From NCBI GenBank assembly GCA_002403445.1, contig DHHU01000072.1, positions 75,072 to 88,751 of the forward strand: a stretch of DNA of 13,680 nucleotides, in the 5' to 3' direction. Source of the stretch: Salinisphaeraceae bacterium UBA4764 (GTDB taxonomy: Bacteria > Pseudomonadota > Gammaproteobacteria > Nevskiales > Salinisphaeraceae). This document shows positions 1 through 7,431 of the stretch, piece by piece. Every line of letters begins with the position of its first letter. Position 1 is the first letter of the stretch. The notes under the pieces were generated by a model that worked only from the letters and a program-made list of their open reading frames with translations, was not told the origin of the DNA and did no database searches. Position numbers and translations under genes: made by a program.

Positions 1-140
1 ACCGACAGCACCGTGATCAGCAACATGACCGCCAATGCTATACCGCCGATCGAAATGGCCGAGATGAACGAAATAAAGTGAGTGCGCCTACGCGCGCGGG
101 TGTAGCGCAGACCGACAGCGAGTTCGAGTGGACGGAACAT
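1..140 (-). CDS. lolC: Lipoprotein-releasing ABC transporter permease, LolC/LolE family (5' end only)
   Basis: The first 46 codons of a gene that runs off the left edge. The translation starts MFRPLELAVGLRYTRARRR and continues into a hydrophobic stretch (about residues 22-46, rich in Ile, Ser, Ala, Leu), the first membrane helix. This Arg-rich leader followed by an FISFIS-type helix is typical of LolC/LolE inner-membrane subunits, which with the LolD ATPase release outer-membrane lipoproteins to the carrier LolA. An in-frame ATG lies three codons upstream (149), but the family usually begins at MFRPL, so I chose 140. The gene is divergent from mfd across about 115 bp; a lolC-mfd neighbourhood is also known in Escherichia coli. 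LolC and LolE cannot be told apart from this fragment. Confidence 0.82.
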   Translation of the reverse strand, partial: MFRPLELAVGLRYTRARRRTHFISFISAISIGGIALAVMLLITVLS

Positions 141-214
141 AATGCGCATTTAAGCATATCCAAGCCAGCCACCGATCAAAACACATCCTCATTAGCGTGC
201 AACGCCCAATTGGC

Positions 215-245
215 GTGACGAAACGCTTTCGCCTTATGGGATAAT
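215..245 (+). promoter_or_regulatory. Candidate sigma70 promoter for mfd (weak)
   Basis: An extended -10-like element, TGG followed by GATAAT (240-245), lies just upstream of mfd. A possible -35, GTGACG (215-220), sits 19 nt away, which is longer than ideal. Transcription would start close to 252, leaving only a few bases before the ATG at 256, and the short AGGG at 246-249 would then be marginal as a ribosome site. This is pattern matching only. Confidence 0.28.
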
Positions 246-255
246 AGGGTGTTAT

Positions 256-3200
256 ATGACAAGCATCGATAGGCAAGTAAAAACGGTTAGCGCACTTGCG
301 CCACCCGCGACGCATGCGGGCGAACGGGCGCGATGGTCAGGACTCGACGGCACCGCCAGCGCACTGGCGCTGGCACGCGCAGCCGAGCGCGATGATTCGC
401 TATGTCTGGCCGTCGTAGCCGATGAACAACAGGCCTACCGACTGGAAGACGCACTCGGGTTCTTTGCTCCGGACAGTCTGACAATCCGCCATTTCCCGGA
501 CTGGGAAACCCTGCCCTTTGACGTCTTTTCGCCACACGCCGATATCGTCTCCAAGCGGTTGGCATTGATGGCCGAACTGCCTCAGTTAACCCATACCATC
601 GTCATCGTCGCGGCCGACACCTTGCTGCAGCCGCTGCCCCCGCAATCCTTCGTCGATGCGCGTGCTGTTTCATTCACCACCGGGCAGTCGCTGGATTTTC
701 ATGAGCTGCGCGAGCGTCTCGCGGCAGCCGGCTATGCCGGCGTCTCAGAAGTCCGCACGCACGGCGAATTTGCCGTGCGCGGCGCAGTCATGGACTTGTT
801 TCCTATGGGTGCCGAACAGCCCTATCGGCTGGATCTGTTCGACAATGAAATCGAAAGTATCCGGGCGTTCGACCCGGACACCCAGCGCTCGACCCACAAA
901 CTTGACTCCGTGCGCCTGCTTCCGGCACGCGAATTTCCGCTGGACGACGCGGCCATCCAGTCGTTTCGCAGCCGCTATCGTCAGACATTTGCCGGAGATC
1001 CATCGAAAAGCCTGATCTACGCTGACATCTCGCGCGGCGTGCCGCCGGGTGGCATCGAGTCTTATCTGCCTTTGTTCTTTGAGCAGACCGCATCGGTGCT
1101 TGACTATATCTCTGATTCGGCGCGTGTATTTGAGATTGGCGATGTTGACACGGCCTTGAACCACGCTTGGCAAAGCGTGGAGTCACGCTACCAACAACGT
1201 GCCGTGAATCCCGACCGGCCGCTCTTACCGCCGGCTGATGCCTTCTGGTCGCCGGGCGCTATCCGCCAGGCGCTCGATTCGCGCGTGGCGGCGCGCCTAT
1301 TGCCTGATGACGACGACGCTGATGTCAAATTCGATTTTGAATCCGTGCCGACCCTCACTGGAACCGACGCTGCCGCCACCGATCGCGCGACACGACAGTT
1401 CATCGACAACTTCGAGGGCCGGGTGCTTATTACCGGCGATTCCGCCGGCCGCCGCGAAGCATTGTCGGACTGGTTGAAAGGCCTCGGCTTAACACCATCG
1501 CGGGTAGCTGGGTGGCAGGAATTCATCGGCCAGAACAAACACATTGCAGTGACCACCGCCCCGCTGGAAGCGGGTTTCGTCCTACCGAATGACGGACTGG
1601 CGCTGGTGGCCGAAAACCAACTCACTGGTGCCAAACCACCGACCAAGAGACGCCGCCAGCGGCCCGCGCGGGATCCCGAAACCGCCATCCGCGAACTCAA
1701 CGACTTGTCGCCCGGGGCCCCGGTCGTGCATCAGGACAACGGTGTCGGCCGCTATCGCGGCCTGCAGAAACTCTCTGTAGGCGGCGTCGAGAATGAATTC
1801 GCGACCATCGAATATGCCGACGGGGACTTGCTTTACGTGCCGGTCGGCTCATTGCATCTTGTTCATCGCTTTACTGGTGGCGACGCCGACACCGCACCGC
1901 TCCATCGGCTGGGCAATGACCGCTGGGCCAAGGCCCGCAAAAAAGCCGCTAAGCGGGCTCGCGATACCGCTGCCGAACTGCTTGAAATCCAGGCTCGTCG
2001 CGCCGCGCGTCAAGGTACGTCGCTGGTTGCCGACCCCGACGACTACGCCCAGTTCGCCGCCGAATTTCCTTTCACTGAAACGCCAGACCAGCAACGGGCC
2101 ATCGACGATGTATTGGCCGATTTAGCCGCTGCCACGCCTATGGACCGTGTGATCTGCGGCGATGTCGGCTTCGGCAAGACTGAAGTAGCCTTGCGTGCGG
2201 CATTCACTGCCGTCAACGCCGGCTATCAGGTGTGTGTTCTGGTACCGACCACCCTACTGGCCCAGCAACATGATCAGAGCTTCCGCGACCGTTTTGCCGA
2301 ATTGCCGGTGCGTGTCGGCGCCCTTTCGCGTCTTCGCACGGGTAAGCAGCGCGAACAGATGATGGCCGAAATGGCAGACGGCCGAATGGACATCGTCATC
2401 GGTACCCACCGTTTGCTGCAAAAAGACGTCCGCTTCAAGCAACTGGGCTTGTTGATCGTGGACGAGGAACATCGTTTCGGCGTTCGGCACAAGGAGCGCA
2501 TCAAGAACCTGCGCGCTCAGGTCGATCTGCTCACGCTCACTGCGACCCCAATACCGCGGACCCTGAACATGAGTCTGTCGGGCCTTCGCGATTTGTCGAT
2601 CATCGCAACCCCACCCGACGCCAGGCTGGCGATCCAGACATTTGTCTCGCGCTACGATAGTGCACTAATTCAGGAAGCAGTCAGTCGCGAAATGCGCCGT
2701 GGCGGCCAGATTTATTACTTGCACAACCAAGTACGTGATATCGAGCGCAAGGCCCGTGAGCTGGCTGAAACCGTGCCCGAGGCCCGGATCCGAATTGCCC
2801 ACGGCCAGATGCACGAGCGTGATCTCGAGTCTGTGATGCTGGACTTCTACCACCGGCGTTTCGACATCCTGTTGTGCACAACGATTGTCGAATCCGGCAT
2901 CGACGTGCCGAGCGCAAACACCATCATTATCGACCGGGCCGATACGTTTGGTTTGGCCCAGCTTCACCAACTGCGCGGCCGGGTCGGCCGCTCTCACCAC
3001 CGCGCCTACGCCTATCTGCTGACACCTATCGACGACACTATGACGCCGGATGCAGAAAAACGACTGGATGCTCTGAGCTCGATGGGAGATCTTGGGGCGG
3101 GCTTCGCGCTGGCCACCCACGATCTGGAAATACGCGGCGCGGGCGAACTCCTCGGCGAAGGCCAGTCCGGCCAGATCGCCGAAGTCGGATTCGACCTCTA

Positions 3201-3780
3201 TCGCCAGATGCTCGATCGTGCAACTAATGCCTATCGCAGCGGCGAAGTACCGGATGCCGATGCAGATGCCCTACCTATAGCCACCGAAGTGGACTTGGGC
3301 AGTACGGCACTGTTACCCGACGATTACATTCCCGATGTGCATATGCGGCTGGTACTCTATAAACGCATCAGCAGTGCCAACACTGCCGATGAGCTTCGCA
3401 GCCTAAAGGTCGAGTTGATCGATCGCTTCGGCCTGTTGCCCGAGCCAGCCGAGACCCTGCTGGCAGCAGCCGCATTGCGACTTCCAGGACAGAGCTTGGG
3501 CTTGTCCAAACTGGAAGCCGGCCCTGATGTCGGCCGGTTGCATTTCGGCACCTCCGGCCGCGTAGACGCCGAAGCTTTGATTGGTCTGATTCAATCCGAA
3601 CCCGAATCGTTCCGGCTCGAAGGCGACGCCCGGCTGGTATTCTTCGCCGAGATGCCGGATGTGGCCACGCGGGCGCACAAACTATCCGAGCTCATGAATC
3701 GGCTGGGTGCAACACCGCCTGCGCCTTTGGCCGAGCTAGGTTTTAGTGAAGCGCCGCTGATAGAGGCCGCTGAAGCTTGA
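256..3780 (+). CDS. mfd: Transcription-repair coupling factor Mfd
   Basis: A 1174-residue SF2 DNA translocase. It binds RNA polymerase stalled at a DNA lesion, pushes it off, and recruits UvrA for nucleotide excision repair. The N-terminal third is the degenerate UvrB-like module (HFPDWETLPFD near residue 80). A CarD-like RNA polymerase interaction domain follows at about 482-545 (VVHQDNGVGRYRGL). The motor has Walker A GDVGFGKTE (635-643), DEEH (736-739), TATPIPRT (762-769) and QLHQLRGRVGR (902-912). The C-terminal TRCF domain that masks the UvrA-binding surface occupies roughly the last 150 residues. Length matches the family (about 1150) and no lesion is visible. The ATG at 256 has a weak AGGG upstream. 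The gene converges on the small minus-strand gene 30 bp downstream with no obvious terminator hairpin between them. Confidence 0.98.
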   Translation: MTSIDRQVKTVSALAPPATHAGERARWSGLDGTASALALARAAERDDSLCLAVVADEQQAYRLEDALGFFAPDSLTIRHFPDWETLPFDVFSPHADIVSKRLALMAELPQLTHTIVIVAADTLLQPLPPQSFVDARAVSFTTGQSLDFHELRERLAAAGYAGVSEVRTHGEFAVRGAVMDLFPMGAEQPYRLDLFDNEIESIRAFDPDTQRSTHKLDSVRLLPAREFPLDDAAIQSFRSRYRQTFAGDPSKSLIYADISRGVPPGGIESYLPLFFEQTASVLDYISDSARVFEIGDVDTALNHAWQSVESRYQQRAVNPDRPLLPPADAFWSPGAIRQALDSRVAARLLPDDDDADVKFDFESVPTLTGTDAAATDRATRQFIDNFEGRVLITGDSAGRREALSDWLKGLGLTPSRVAGWQEFIGQNKHIAVTTAPLEAGFVLPNDGLALVAENQLTGAKPPTKRRRQRPARDPETAIRELNDLSPGAPVVHQDNGVGRYRGLQKLSVGGVENEFATIEYADGDLLYVPVGSLHLVHRFTGGDADTAPLHRLGNDRWAKARKKAAKRARDTAAELLEIQARRAARQGTSLVADPDDYAQFAAEFPFTETPDQQRAIDDVLADLAAATPMDRVICGDVGFGKTEVALRAAFTAVNAGYQVCVLVPTTLLAQQHDQSFRDRFAELPVRVGALSRLRTGKQREQMMAEMADGRMDIVIGTHRLLQKDVRFKQLGLLIVDEEHRFGVRHKERIKNLRAQVDLLTLTATPIPRTLNMSLSGLRDLSIIATPPDARLAIQTFVSRYDSALIQEAVSREMRRGGQIYYLHNQVRDIERKARELAETVPEARIRIAHGQMHERDLESVMLDFYHRRFDILLCTTIVESGIDVPSANTIIIDRADTFGLAQLHQLRGRVGRSHHRAYAYLLTPIDDTMTPDAEKRLDALSSMGDLGAGFALATHDLEIRGAGELLGEGQSGQIAEVGFDLYRQMLDRATNAYRSGEVPDADADALPIATEVDLGSTALLPDDYIPDVHMRLVLYKRISSANTADELRSLKVELIDRFGLLPEPAETLLAAAALRLPGQSLGLSKLEAGPDVGRLHFGTSGRVDAEALIGLIQSEPESFRLEGDARLVFFAEMPDVATRAHKLSELMNRLGATPPAPLAELGFSEAPLIEAAEA

Positions 3781-3810
3781 GAAAAGCTATGATTTATGCT
3801 GAGCGCAGGA

Positions 3811-4155
3811 TTAATTATTGTCGGCGCCGTGTCGGAACAATTGGCTTACGGGGCGATCCTCTGTGGCACGATCTGTCTGTTGCTGGCTGATCTGTCTCTG
3901 CACTTCGGCACGCAGGTTGCCCAATTCCTTGAGCGTCAAGATCACGGCCTCGATCCGCTCCTGAGGCCATTCTTGGACATACTCAGGCACACTGCCATCA
4001 TTGGCACTCATCGCTGCATCTATCGCTAGGGCATCGGCACGGTGACGCTCAAAGCGTTCAAGATCAGGTAGCACCTCGGCCAGCGCCGAGCGTTTGACGG
4101 AAAGACCACCGATATCTACTGCGTCATCGGTATTATTCGCTGGGATATCAGACAT
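3811..4155 (-). CDS. Conserved-looking small hypothetical protein, 114 aa
   Basis: I do not recognise this protein. It begins MSDIPANNTDD, is acidic and hydrophilic, and has no signal peptide or membrane segment. The middle contains VPEYVQEWPQERIEAVI, followed by a Leu/Glu/Gln-rich helical stretch (about residues 68-95, LKELGNLRAEVQRQISQQQ) that could form a short coiled coil, and then a polar tail. Codon use is balanced and like that of neighbouring genes, and the frame is open for its whole length with a normal ATG, so it looks like a real gene. No Shine-Dalgarno sequence is evident before the ATG. It lies convergent to mfd (30 bp) and divergent from the SpoIIAA-like gene (139 bp of AT-rich sequence). 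A cytoplasmic protein is inferred; no function can be assigned. Confidence 0.7.
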   Translation of the reverse strand: MSDIPANNTDDAVDIGGLSVKRSALAEVLPDLERFERHRADALAIDAAMSANDGSVPEYVQEWPQERIEAVILTLKELGNLRAEVQRQISQQQTDRATEDRPVSQLFRHGADNN

Positions 4156-4294
4156 CGCACCAGTGAAAAAGTAGGTTAATTAATTTTCGTATTTTGGGTG
4201 GTGTTGGCCACTGCCTTTTACAATAGCTAAATATATTCTTTTGATAAGACGCTGCACTTAAACCTTTTCAGACCTTGCCATCTCAGAGAACACA

Positions 4295-4669
4295 ATGCTC
4301 AAGATACTTACCTTCGATACCGATTACGTTCTTGCCTTGGCAGTCGACGGCCCGATCAGTGGGGAAGACGTCAAGATTGTGGTCGACGCAGTCGAGGATC
4401 GGCTGGAGCGCCACGACTCATTGCAGGTCTATGTCGAACTCCATGGCCTGGGCGGCGTTTCGGTGCGCTCCATGCTTCAGGATCTCAAACGCGCCCTGAA
4501 GCACTGGCGCCGGTTCAGACGCTTTGCCCTGGTCACTGACAACCGCTGGCTCGCCAAGGGCGGTCCGTTGGTCAACCGTTTGTTCAGCGGTGTCGAATTG
4601 GGCATCTATCCATTTGCGGATAAAACTGATGCCACTTCATGGATCAAACAACAGCCCGATTCAGCCTGA
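4295..4669 (+). CDS. SpoIIAA-like / STAS-fold protein, 124 aa
   Basis: The protein begins MLKILTFDTDYVLALAVDG. Alternating strands and helices follow: VDGPISGEDVKIVVDAVED, then LQVYVELHGLGGVSVRSML, then RRFALVTDNRWLAKGG, ending with ELGIYPFADKTDATSWIKQ. This order matches the SpoIIAA-like family (formerly DUF3478), small cytoplasmic proteins with a STAS-like fold found widely in proteobacteria. Named members of the broader STAS group act as anti-sigma antagonists or lipid/ligand binders, but the function of this subfamily is not established and the phosphorylatable Ser of true SpoIIAA is not obvious. No partner kinase or sigma factor gene is nearby. The start ATG has only a weak GAGA-type sequence upstream. 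The AT-rich 4156-4294 interval would hold divergent promoters, but none is convincing. A hairpin follows at 4706-4727. Confidence 0.85.
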   Translation: MLKILTFDTDYVLALAVDGPISGEDVKIVVDAVEDRLERHDSLQVYVELHGLGGVSVRSMLQDLKRALKHWRRFRRFALVTDNRWLAKGGPLVNRLFSGVELGIYPFADKTDATSWIKQQPDSA

Positions 4670-4705
4670 TCTGATAAGGTTTTTGGATCAAGCACAACCT
4701 TATAG

Positions 4706-4727
4706 TTGGTGCTCGAATGAACACCAA
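4706..4727 (+). terminator. Possible hairpin terminator after the SpoIIAA-like gene
   Basis: Arms TTGGTGCTC (4706-4714) and GAACACCAA (4719-4727) pair over 9 positions with one C-A mismatch around a GAAT loop. The following bases (TCCTTTAATAAAA) are AT-rich but lack a clean T run. The position between two convergent genes fits a terminator. Confidence 0.35.
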
Positions 4728-4757
4728 TCCTTTAATAAAACAACATAATATTTCGTA

Positions 4758-4781
4758 GGTTGCCACTACAGCATGGCAACC
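4758..4781 (-). terminator. Hairpin spanning the mtiP stop codon
   Basis: A perfect 8-bp stem, GGTTGCCA (4758-4765) with TGGCAACC (4774-4781), encloses an 8-nt loop that contains the mtiP TAG stop (4766-4768). Read on the minus strand it is followed by an AT-rich stretch without a clean T tract, so terminator function is uncertain. It could instead stabilise the 3' end of the transcript. Confidence 0.35.
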
Positions 4782-5512
4782 GCAGCACCGACGACGGCTT
4801 CGGCATCGATGGCGGCACGTTCCAGGCGTGTTCCGATCTGACCATGGATTGTGTCATTGCCGGTACGGCCAGCGGCACCGTTGACCACAATGCCAAGACA
4901 GCCGTAGGCGATACCAAGTTCGCGTGCCAACCCGGCTTCGGGCATCCCAGTCATACCGACAATGTCACAACCGTCGTTGGCCAATCGATTGATTTCGGCA
5001 GCAGTTTCGAGCCTCGGCCCCTGGGTCACGCCATGGACACCATAGTCCTCGACTGATATGCCGGCATAGTGTGCACCTTCGACCAATGCCTGCCGTACCG
5101 AGCGACTGTAGGGGTAGGTAAAATCAACATGATCCAGCGCGCCACGACGGTCATCGTCGTAAAACGTCTGTGTACGGCCCCAAGTGTAGTCGATGATTTG
5201 ATCCGGCACGACAACTTGCCCAGGCGTCATGGCAGACGTTATACCGCCCACGGCGGCAACGCCAATAACCGACTCGCAACCAAGATCGTATAGAGCCCTG
5301 AGATTGGCGCGATAGTTGATTCGGTGCGGGGCAATACGGGGTTCGGGACCGTGGCGCATGAGAAAAAACACGTCGCAGCCGGCCAGTCGGCCACGCGACA
5401 ACGGGCCGGACGGCCGGCCGAAAGGCGTTTTAGGATGGCTAGTGCGTACATCCGCCAATCCGGCGCACTGGGCCAGAGCGGATCCGCCGATAATGCCGAC
5501 AGGAATAGTCAC
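4766..5512 (-). CDS. mtiP: S-methyl-5'-thioinosine phosphorylase (MTA/PNP phosphorylase family)
   Basis: A 248-residue cytoplasmic enzyme that splits methylthioinosine with phosphate into hypoxanthine and methylthioribose 1-phosphate, recycling the by-product of polyamine and acyl-homoserine-lactone synthesis. Visible motifs are the phosphate loop GIIGGSAL (6-13), RHG (53-55), NYRAN (66-70), TQGPRLET (163-170) and GMTGMPEA (186-193). Asn211 in VVNGAAG sits where adenine-preferring MTA phosphorylases carry Asp. Together with close likeness to the Pseudomonas aeruginosa MtiP pattern, this favours the 6-oxopurine substrate. I chose the GTG at 5512: it overlaps the preceding gene's TGA as GTGA, and VTIPVGIIGG is where family members start. 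The frame is open 19 codons further upstream, but that would lie inside the phosphoribosyltransferase gene. A methylthioadenosine phosphorylase acting on adenine is the alternative. Confidence 0.9.
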   Translation of the reverse strand: MTIPVGIIGGSALAQCAGLADVRTSHPKTPFGRPSGPLSRGRLAGCDVFFLMRHGPEPRIAPHRINYRANLRALYDLGCESVIGVAAVGGITSAMTPGQVVVPDQIIDYTWGRTQTFYDDDRRGALDHVDFTYPYSRSVRQALVEGAHYAGISVEDYGVHGVTQGPRLETAAEINRLANDGCDIVGMTGMPEAGLARELGIAYGCLGIVVNGAAGRTGNDTIHGQIGTRLERAAIDAEAVVGAAVAML

Positions 5513-6090
5513 GTGTTGGTGTTCGTGGCCAAGGCCCAAATACTCCGCAGCTGGCGGAAATAGCCACAATAGTCCATGCCACCGCCAAACACATAGTTAT
5601 CGGCGACCTGAGCGCCCACAATGTCAACGGACACCTCCGGCACTCGGCGATCATGTTGTTTGTCGAGTAGTGTTGCCGTGGTTAGCGATGCCACACTCTG
5701 GGCGCGCAGGGTACTTTGAATCGCCGCCAAGGTGTGGCCTTCGTCGACGATGTCATCGATTACCAACACATGGCGGCGAGCCAGGTCGGTTTGCGGGCTG
5801 ACTTTCCAGCTTAAATGCCCCCCTTGGATAGTATTGGCATAGCGTGTGGCGTGCAGATAATCCAGCTCGAAGGCAAATTCCAGCTGTTCGGTGATCCGCA
5901 CTGTCGGCACCATGCCGCCGAGCATGACACTTATGATCACCGGATTGGCACCGGCAAGTTCGGTTTTGATTGACTCGGCCATGCGCCTGTAACACATATC
6001 AAGCTGTTGCTCTGACAACACCGGCGATGCCTTTTCGTAAGCCGACTCGGCTAGTTCATGCAAACTAGGTTTTGTTTCAGGAGGGGTCAT
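5509..6090 (-). CDS. hpt: Hypoxanthine(-guanine) phosphoribosyltransferase
   Basis: A 193-residue type I phosphoribosyltransferase that joins hypoxanthine (and perhaps guanine) to PRPP, giving IMP or GMP in the cytoplasm. The PRPP-binding loop VLVIDDIVDEGHT is at 108-120. LLDKQH (142-147) provides the Lys that contacts the purine 6-oxo group, and DNYVFGGGMDYCGYFRQL (164-181) is the C-terminal base and pyrophosphate region, resembling the VFGYGMDYKGYWR pattern of the family. Start choice: the ATG at 6090 has AAAAGG about 10 nt upstream. A TTG three codons earlier is almost on top of that site and is less likely. The gene ends in the GTGA overlap with mtiP, so the two are probably translationally coupled. 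A 270-bp gap separates it from nagZ, so it may have its own promoter. Confidence 0.93.
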   Translation of the reverse strand: MTPPETKPSLHELAESAYEKASPVLSEQQLDMCYRRMAESIKTELAGANPVIISVMLGGMVPTVRITEQLEFAFELDYLHATRYANTIQGGHLSWKVSPQTDLARRHVLVIDDIVDEGHTLAAIQSTLRAQSVASLTTATLLDKQHDRRVPEVSVDIVGAQVADNYVFGGGMDYCGYFRQLRSIWALATNTNT

Positions 6091-6360
6091 GACTACCAAG
6101 CCTTTTGGGTGAACGAACAGGGACCAGCGACAAGTCGGTAAACGGCAGTTCCCGCCGTAAATGTAGCTTGCCAGAGCCCAATTGATCTCTGCTGGTCGTT
6201 GGTTGCGCAGGTTACCGGCCCTAAATTCATGATCATGAACACGCTCATTGGTGTTGCGACAAAACCAATTGCGGAGTTTATCGCTATGAATGTCGAACTA
6301 TTGTCTAGTATTAGAAGCCCTAGAGCCAAGAACGCCCGAACGCGTGACAAGAAGTAGGCC
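6091..6360. other. nagZ-hpt intergenic gap without a recognisable gene
   Basis: This is the longest non-coding gap inside an otherwise tightly packed minus-strand gene run. On the minus strand one frame stays open across it and could encode a 47-51-residue peptide starting MSVFMIMNLG, but it has no ribosome site or recognisable motif. It contains a perfect 14-bp palindrome (6226-6239) and a small ACGGC/GCCGT hairpin near 6144-6160. It probably carries the promoter or control region for hpt-mtiP; no riboswitch class or RNA gene was recognised. Confidence 0.4.
6226..6239. promoter_or_regulatory. Perfect 14-bp palindrome, possible operator upstream of hpt-mtiP
   Basis: TTCATGATCATGAA is fully self-complementary and lies 136 bp upstream of the hpt start. 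Perfect dyads of this size are typical of dimeric repressor sites, but I know no regulator for this sequence, and a 14-bp palindrome can occur by chance. Confidence 0.3.
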
Positions 6361-7407
6361 TCAAACCTCGGGCGACAACACGGCAATTGCCTGATGAGCC
6401 AGCCCGGCACGTTCACGCCCGGTATCTTCAGCCAACCCAACAGCAACGGCTTGACGCGCGCGAACCGTATCAAGCAAACGGTGTCGGCGATTCTGCGAAT
6501 CCGCGGTGTCCCGATTCTGAAGCCTATCAGCAGCGCGCCGCGCATTGGCACGATCATGACAGAGCGGCAAAAAATCACAGCCGGCAGCGAGGGCGGCGAC
6601 AGCCCGTTGATCCGGCGCTCCCGCAACCGCCGCGCCTGCCATGGTCAAATCGTCGCAGATAACCGCACCCTCGAACCCGAGCTGCCCCCGCAAACGATCC
6701 TCGATCCAGCGGCTCGACAGGCTGGCGGGGGCCTCATCAACTGCCGGATAGCGCACGTGCGCGGGCATGACCGACTCCAAACCATCCGCAATCAAACGCT
6801 CGTATATCGCCATATCAGCATTTAAAGTCGCCGACGGCCGATCATCGACAGGCAATTCACGATGCGAATCACCGACAACCGCCCCGTGACCCGGGAAGTG
6901 CTTGGCCGTAGCCGCACTACCAGCGTCCCGCAGGCCGCTAGCAAGCGCTTGGGCCAGTTGCCTCACCGCCGCCGGATTCCCGGACAAGGCGCGATCACCG
7001 ATTACCTCTGAGCAGAGGCCATCTATGGCCAGGTCAACGACCGGTGCCAGCGGCAGGTCGACACCAGCGGCCACGAGCTCGGCCGCCAAAAGCCAGCCGA
7101 TATCGGCCGCCGCAGCTATAGCCCATTCCGGGTTCGACTCAAACAGAGGGCCCAGACGGCGCATTGCAGGTAGCCGAGTAAAACCCGCACGAAAACGCTG
7201 AACGCGGCCACCCTCGGTGTCAGCAACTATCAATAAACTATCGTCAATCGATCGAATCGACGCAGTAAGGCCCCCAAGTTGAGCCGGATCAACATAGTTG
7301 GCTGCAAAAAGAATCACGCCGCCCACCCCGGGATGAGCCAGAAATTCGCGGTCGGCTCGGGTTAGCTCAGTGCCGGCGACATCAACTAACAGGGGTCCTA
7401 ATGTCAT
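6361..7407 (-). CDS. nagZ: Beta-N-acetylhexosaminidase NagZ (GH3)
   Basis: A 348-residue cytoplasmic glycoside hydrolase family 3 enzyme that removes GlcNAc from GlcNAc-anhydroMurNAc (peptides) during peptidoglycan recycling. The products feed AmpC beta-lactamase induction in many gammaproteobacteria. Motifs seen are LLVDVAGTELT (6-16), EGGRVQRF (65-72), KHFPGHG (169-175) with the catalytic His in GDSH (179-182), MPAHVRY (214-220), and DDLTM (252-256), which carries the nucleophilic Asp. Length matches the family (about 340). Two usual features differ: the common DQEGG is DTEGG (63-67), and the FxRN motif is FAAN (34-37). The ATG at 7407 has only a weak GGA upstream and lies 24 bp after the YkuD gene's stop, so it is probably in that operon. 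The C-terminal tail after 285 is poorly conserved. Confidence 0.95.
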   Translation of the reverse strand: MTLGPLLVDVAGTELTRADREFLAHPGVGGVILFAANYVDPAQLGGLTASIRSIDDSLLIVADTEGGRVQRFRAGFTRLPAMRRLGPLFESNPEWAIAAAADIGWLLAAELVAAGVDLPLAPVVDLAIDGLCSEVIGDRALSGNPAAVRQLAQALASGLRDAGSAATAKHFPGHGAVVGDSHRELPVDDRPSATLNADMAIYERLIADGLESVMPAHVRYPAVDEAPASLSSRWIEDRLRGQLGFEGAVICDDLTMAGAAVAGAPDQRAVAALAAGCDFLPLCHDRANARRAADRLQNRDTADSQNRRHRLLDTVRARQAVAVGLAEDTGRERAGLAHQAIAVLSPEV

Positions 7408-7431
7408 TAGTCCAGCGCCCCAATCTCGCGA

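Noticed and set aside
4176..4183. TTAATTAA in the divergent region as an operator
   Set aside because: It is a short AT palindrome expected by chance in this AT-rich interval.
5513..5569. A longer mtiP start 19 codons upstream
   Set aside because: These codons lie inside the phosphoribosyltransferase gene, do not resemble the family, and the GTGA overlap at 5512 fits better.
6093..6626. A 177-codon minus-strand frame overlapping the nagZ 3' end
   Set aside because: Its first part is a shadow of nagZ, and the remainder lies in the gap with no start signal or domain.
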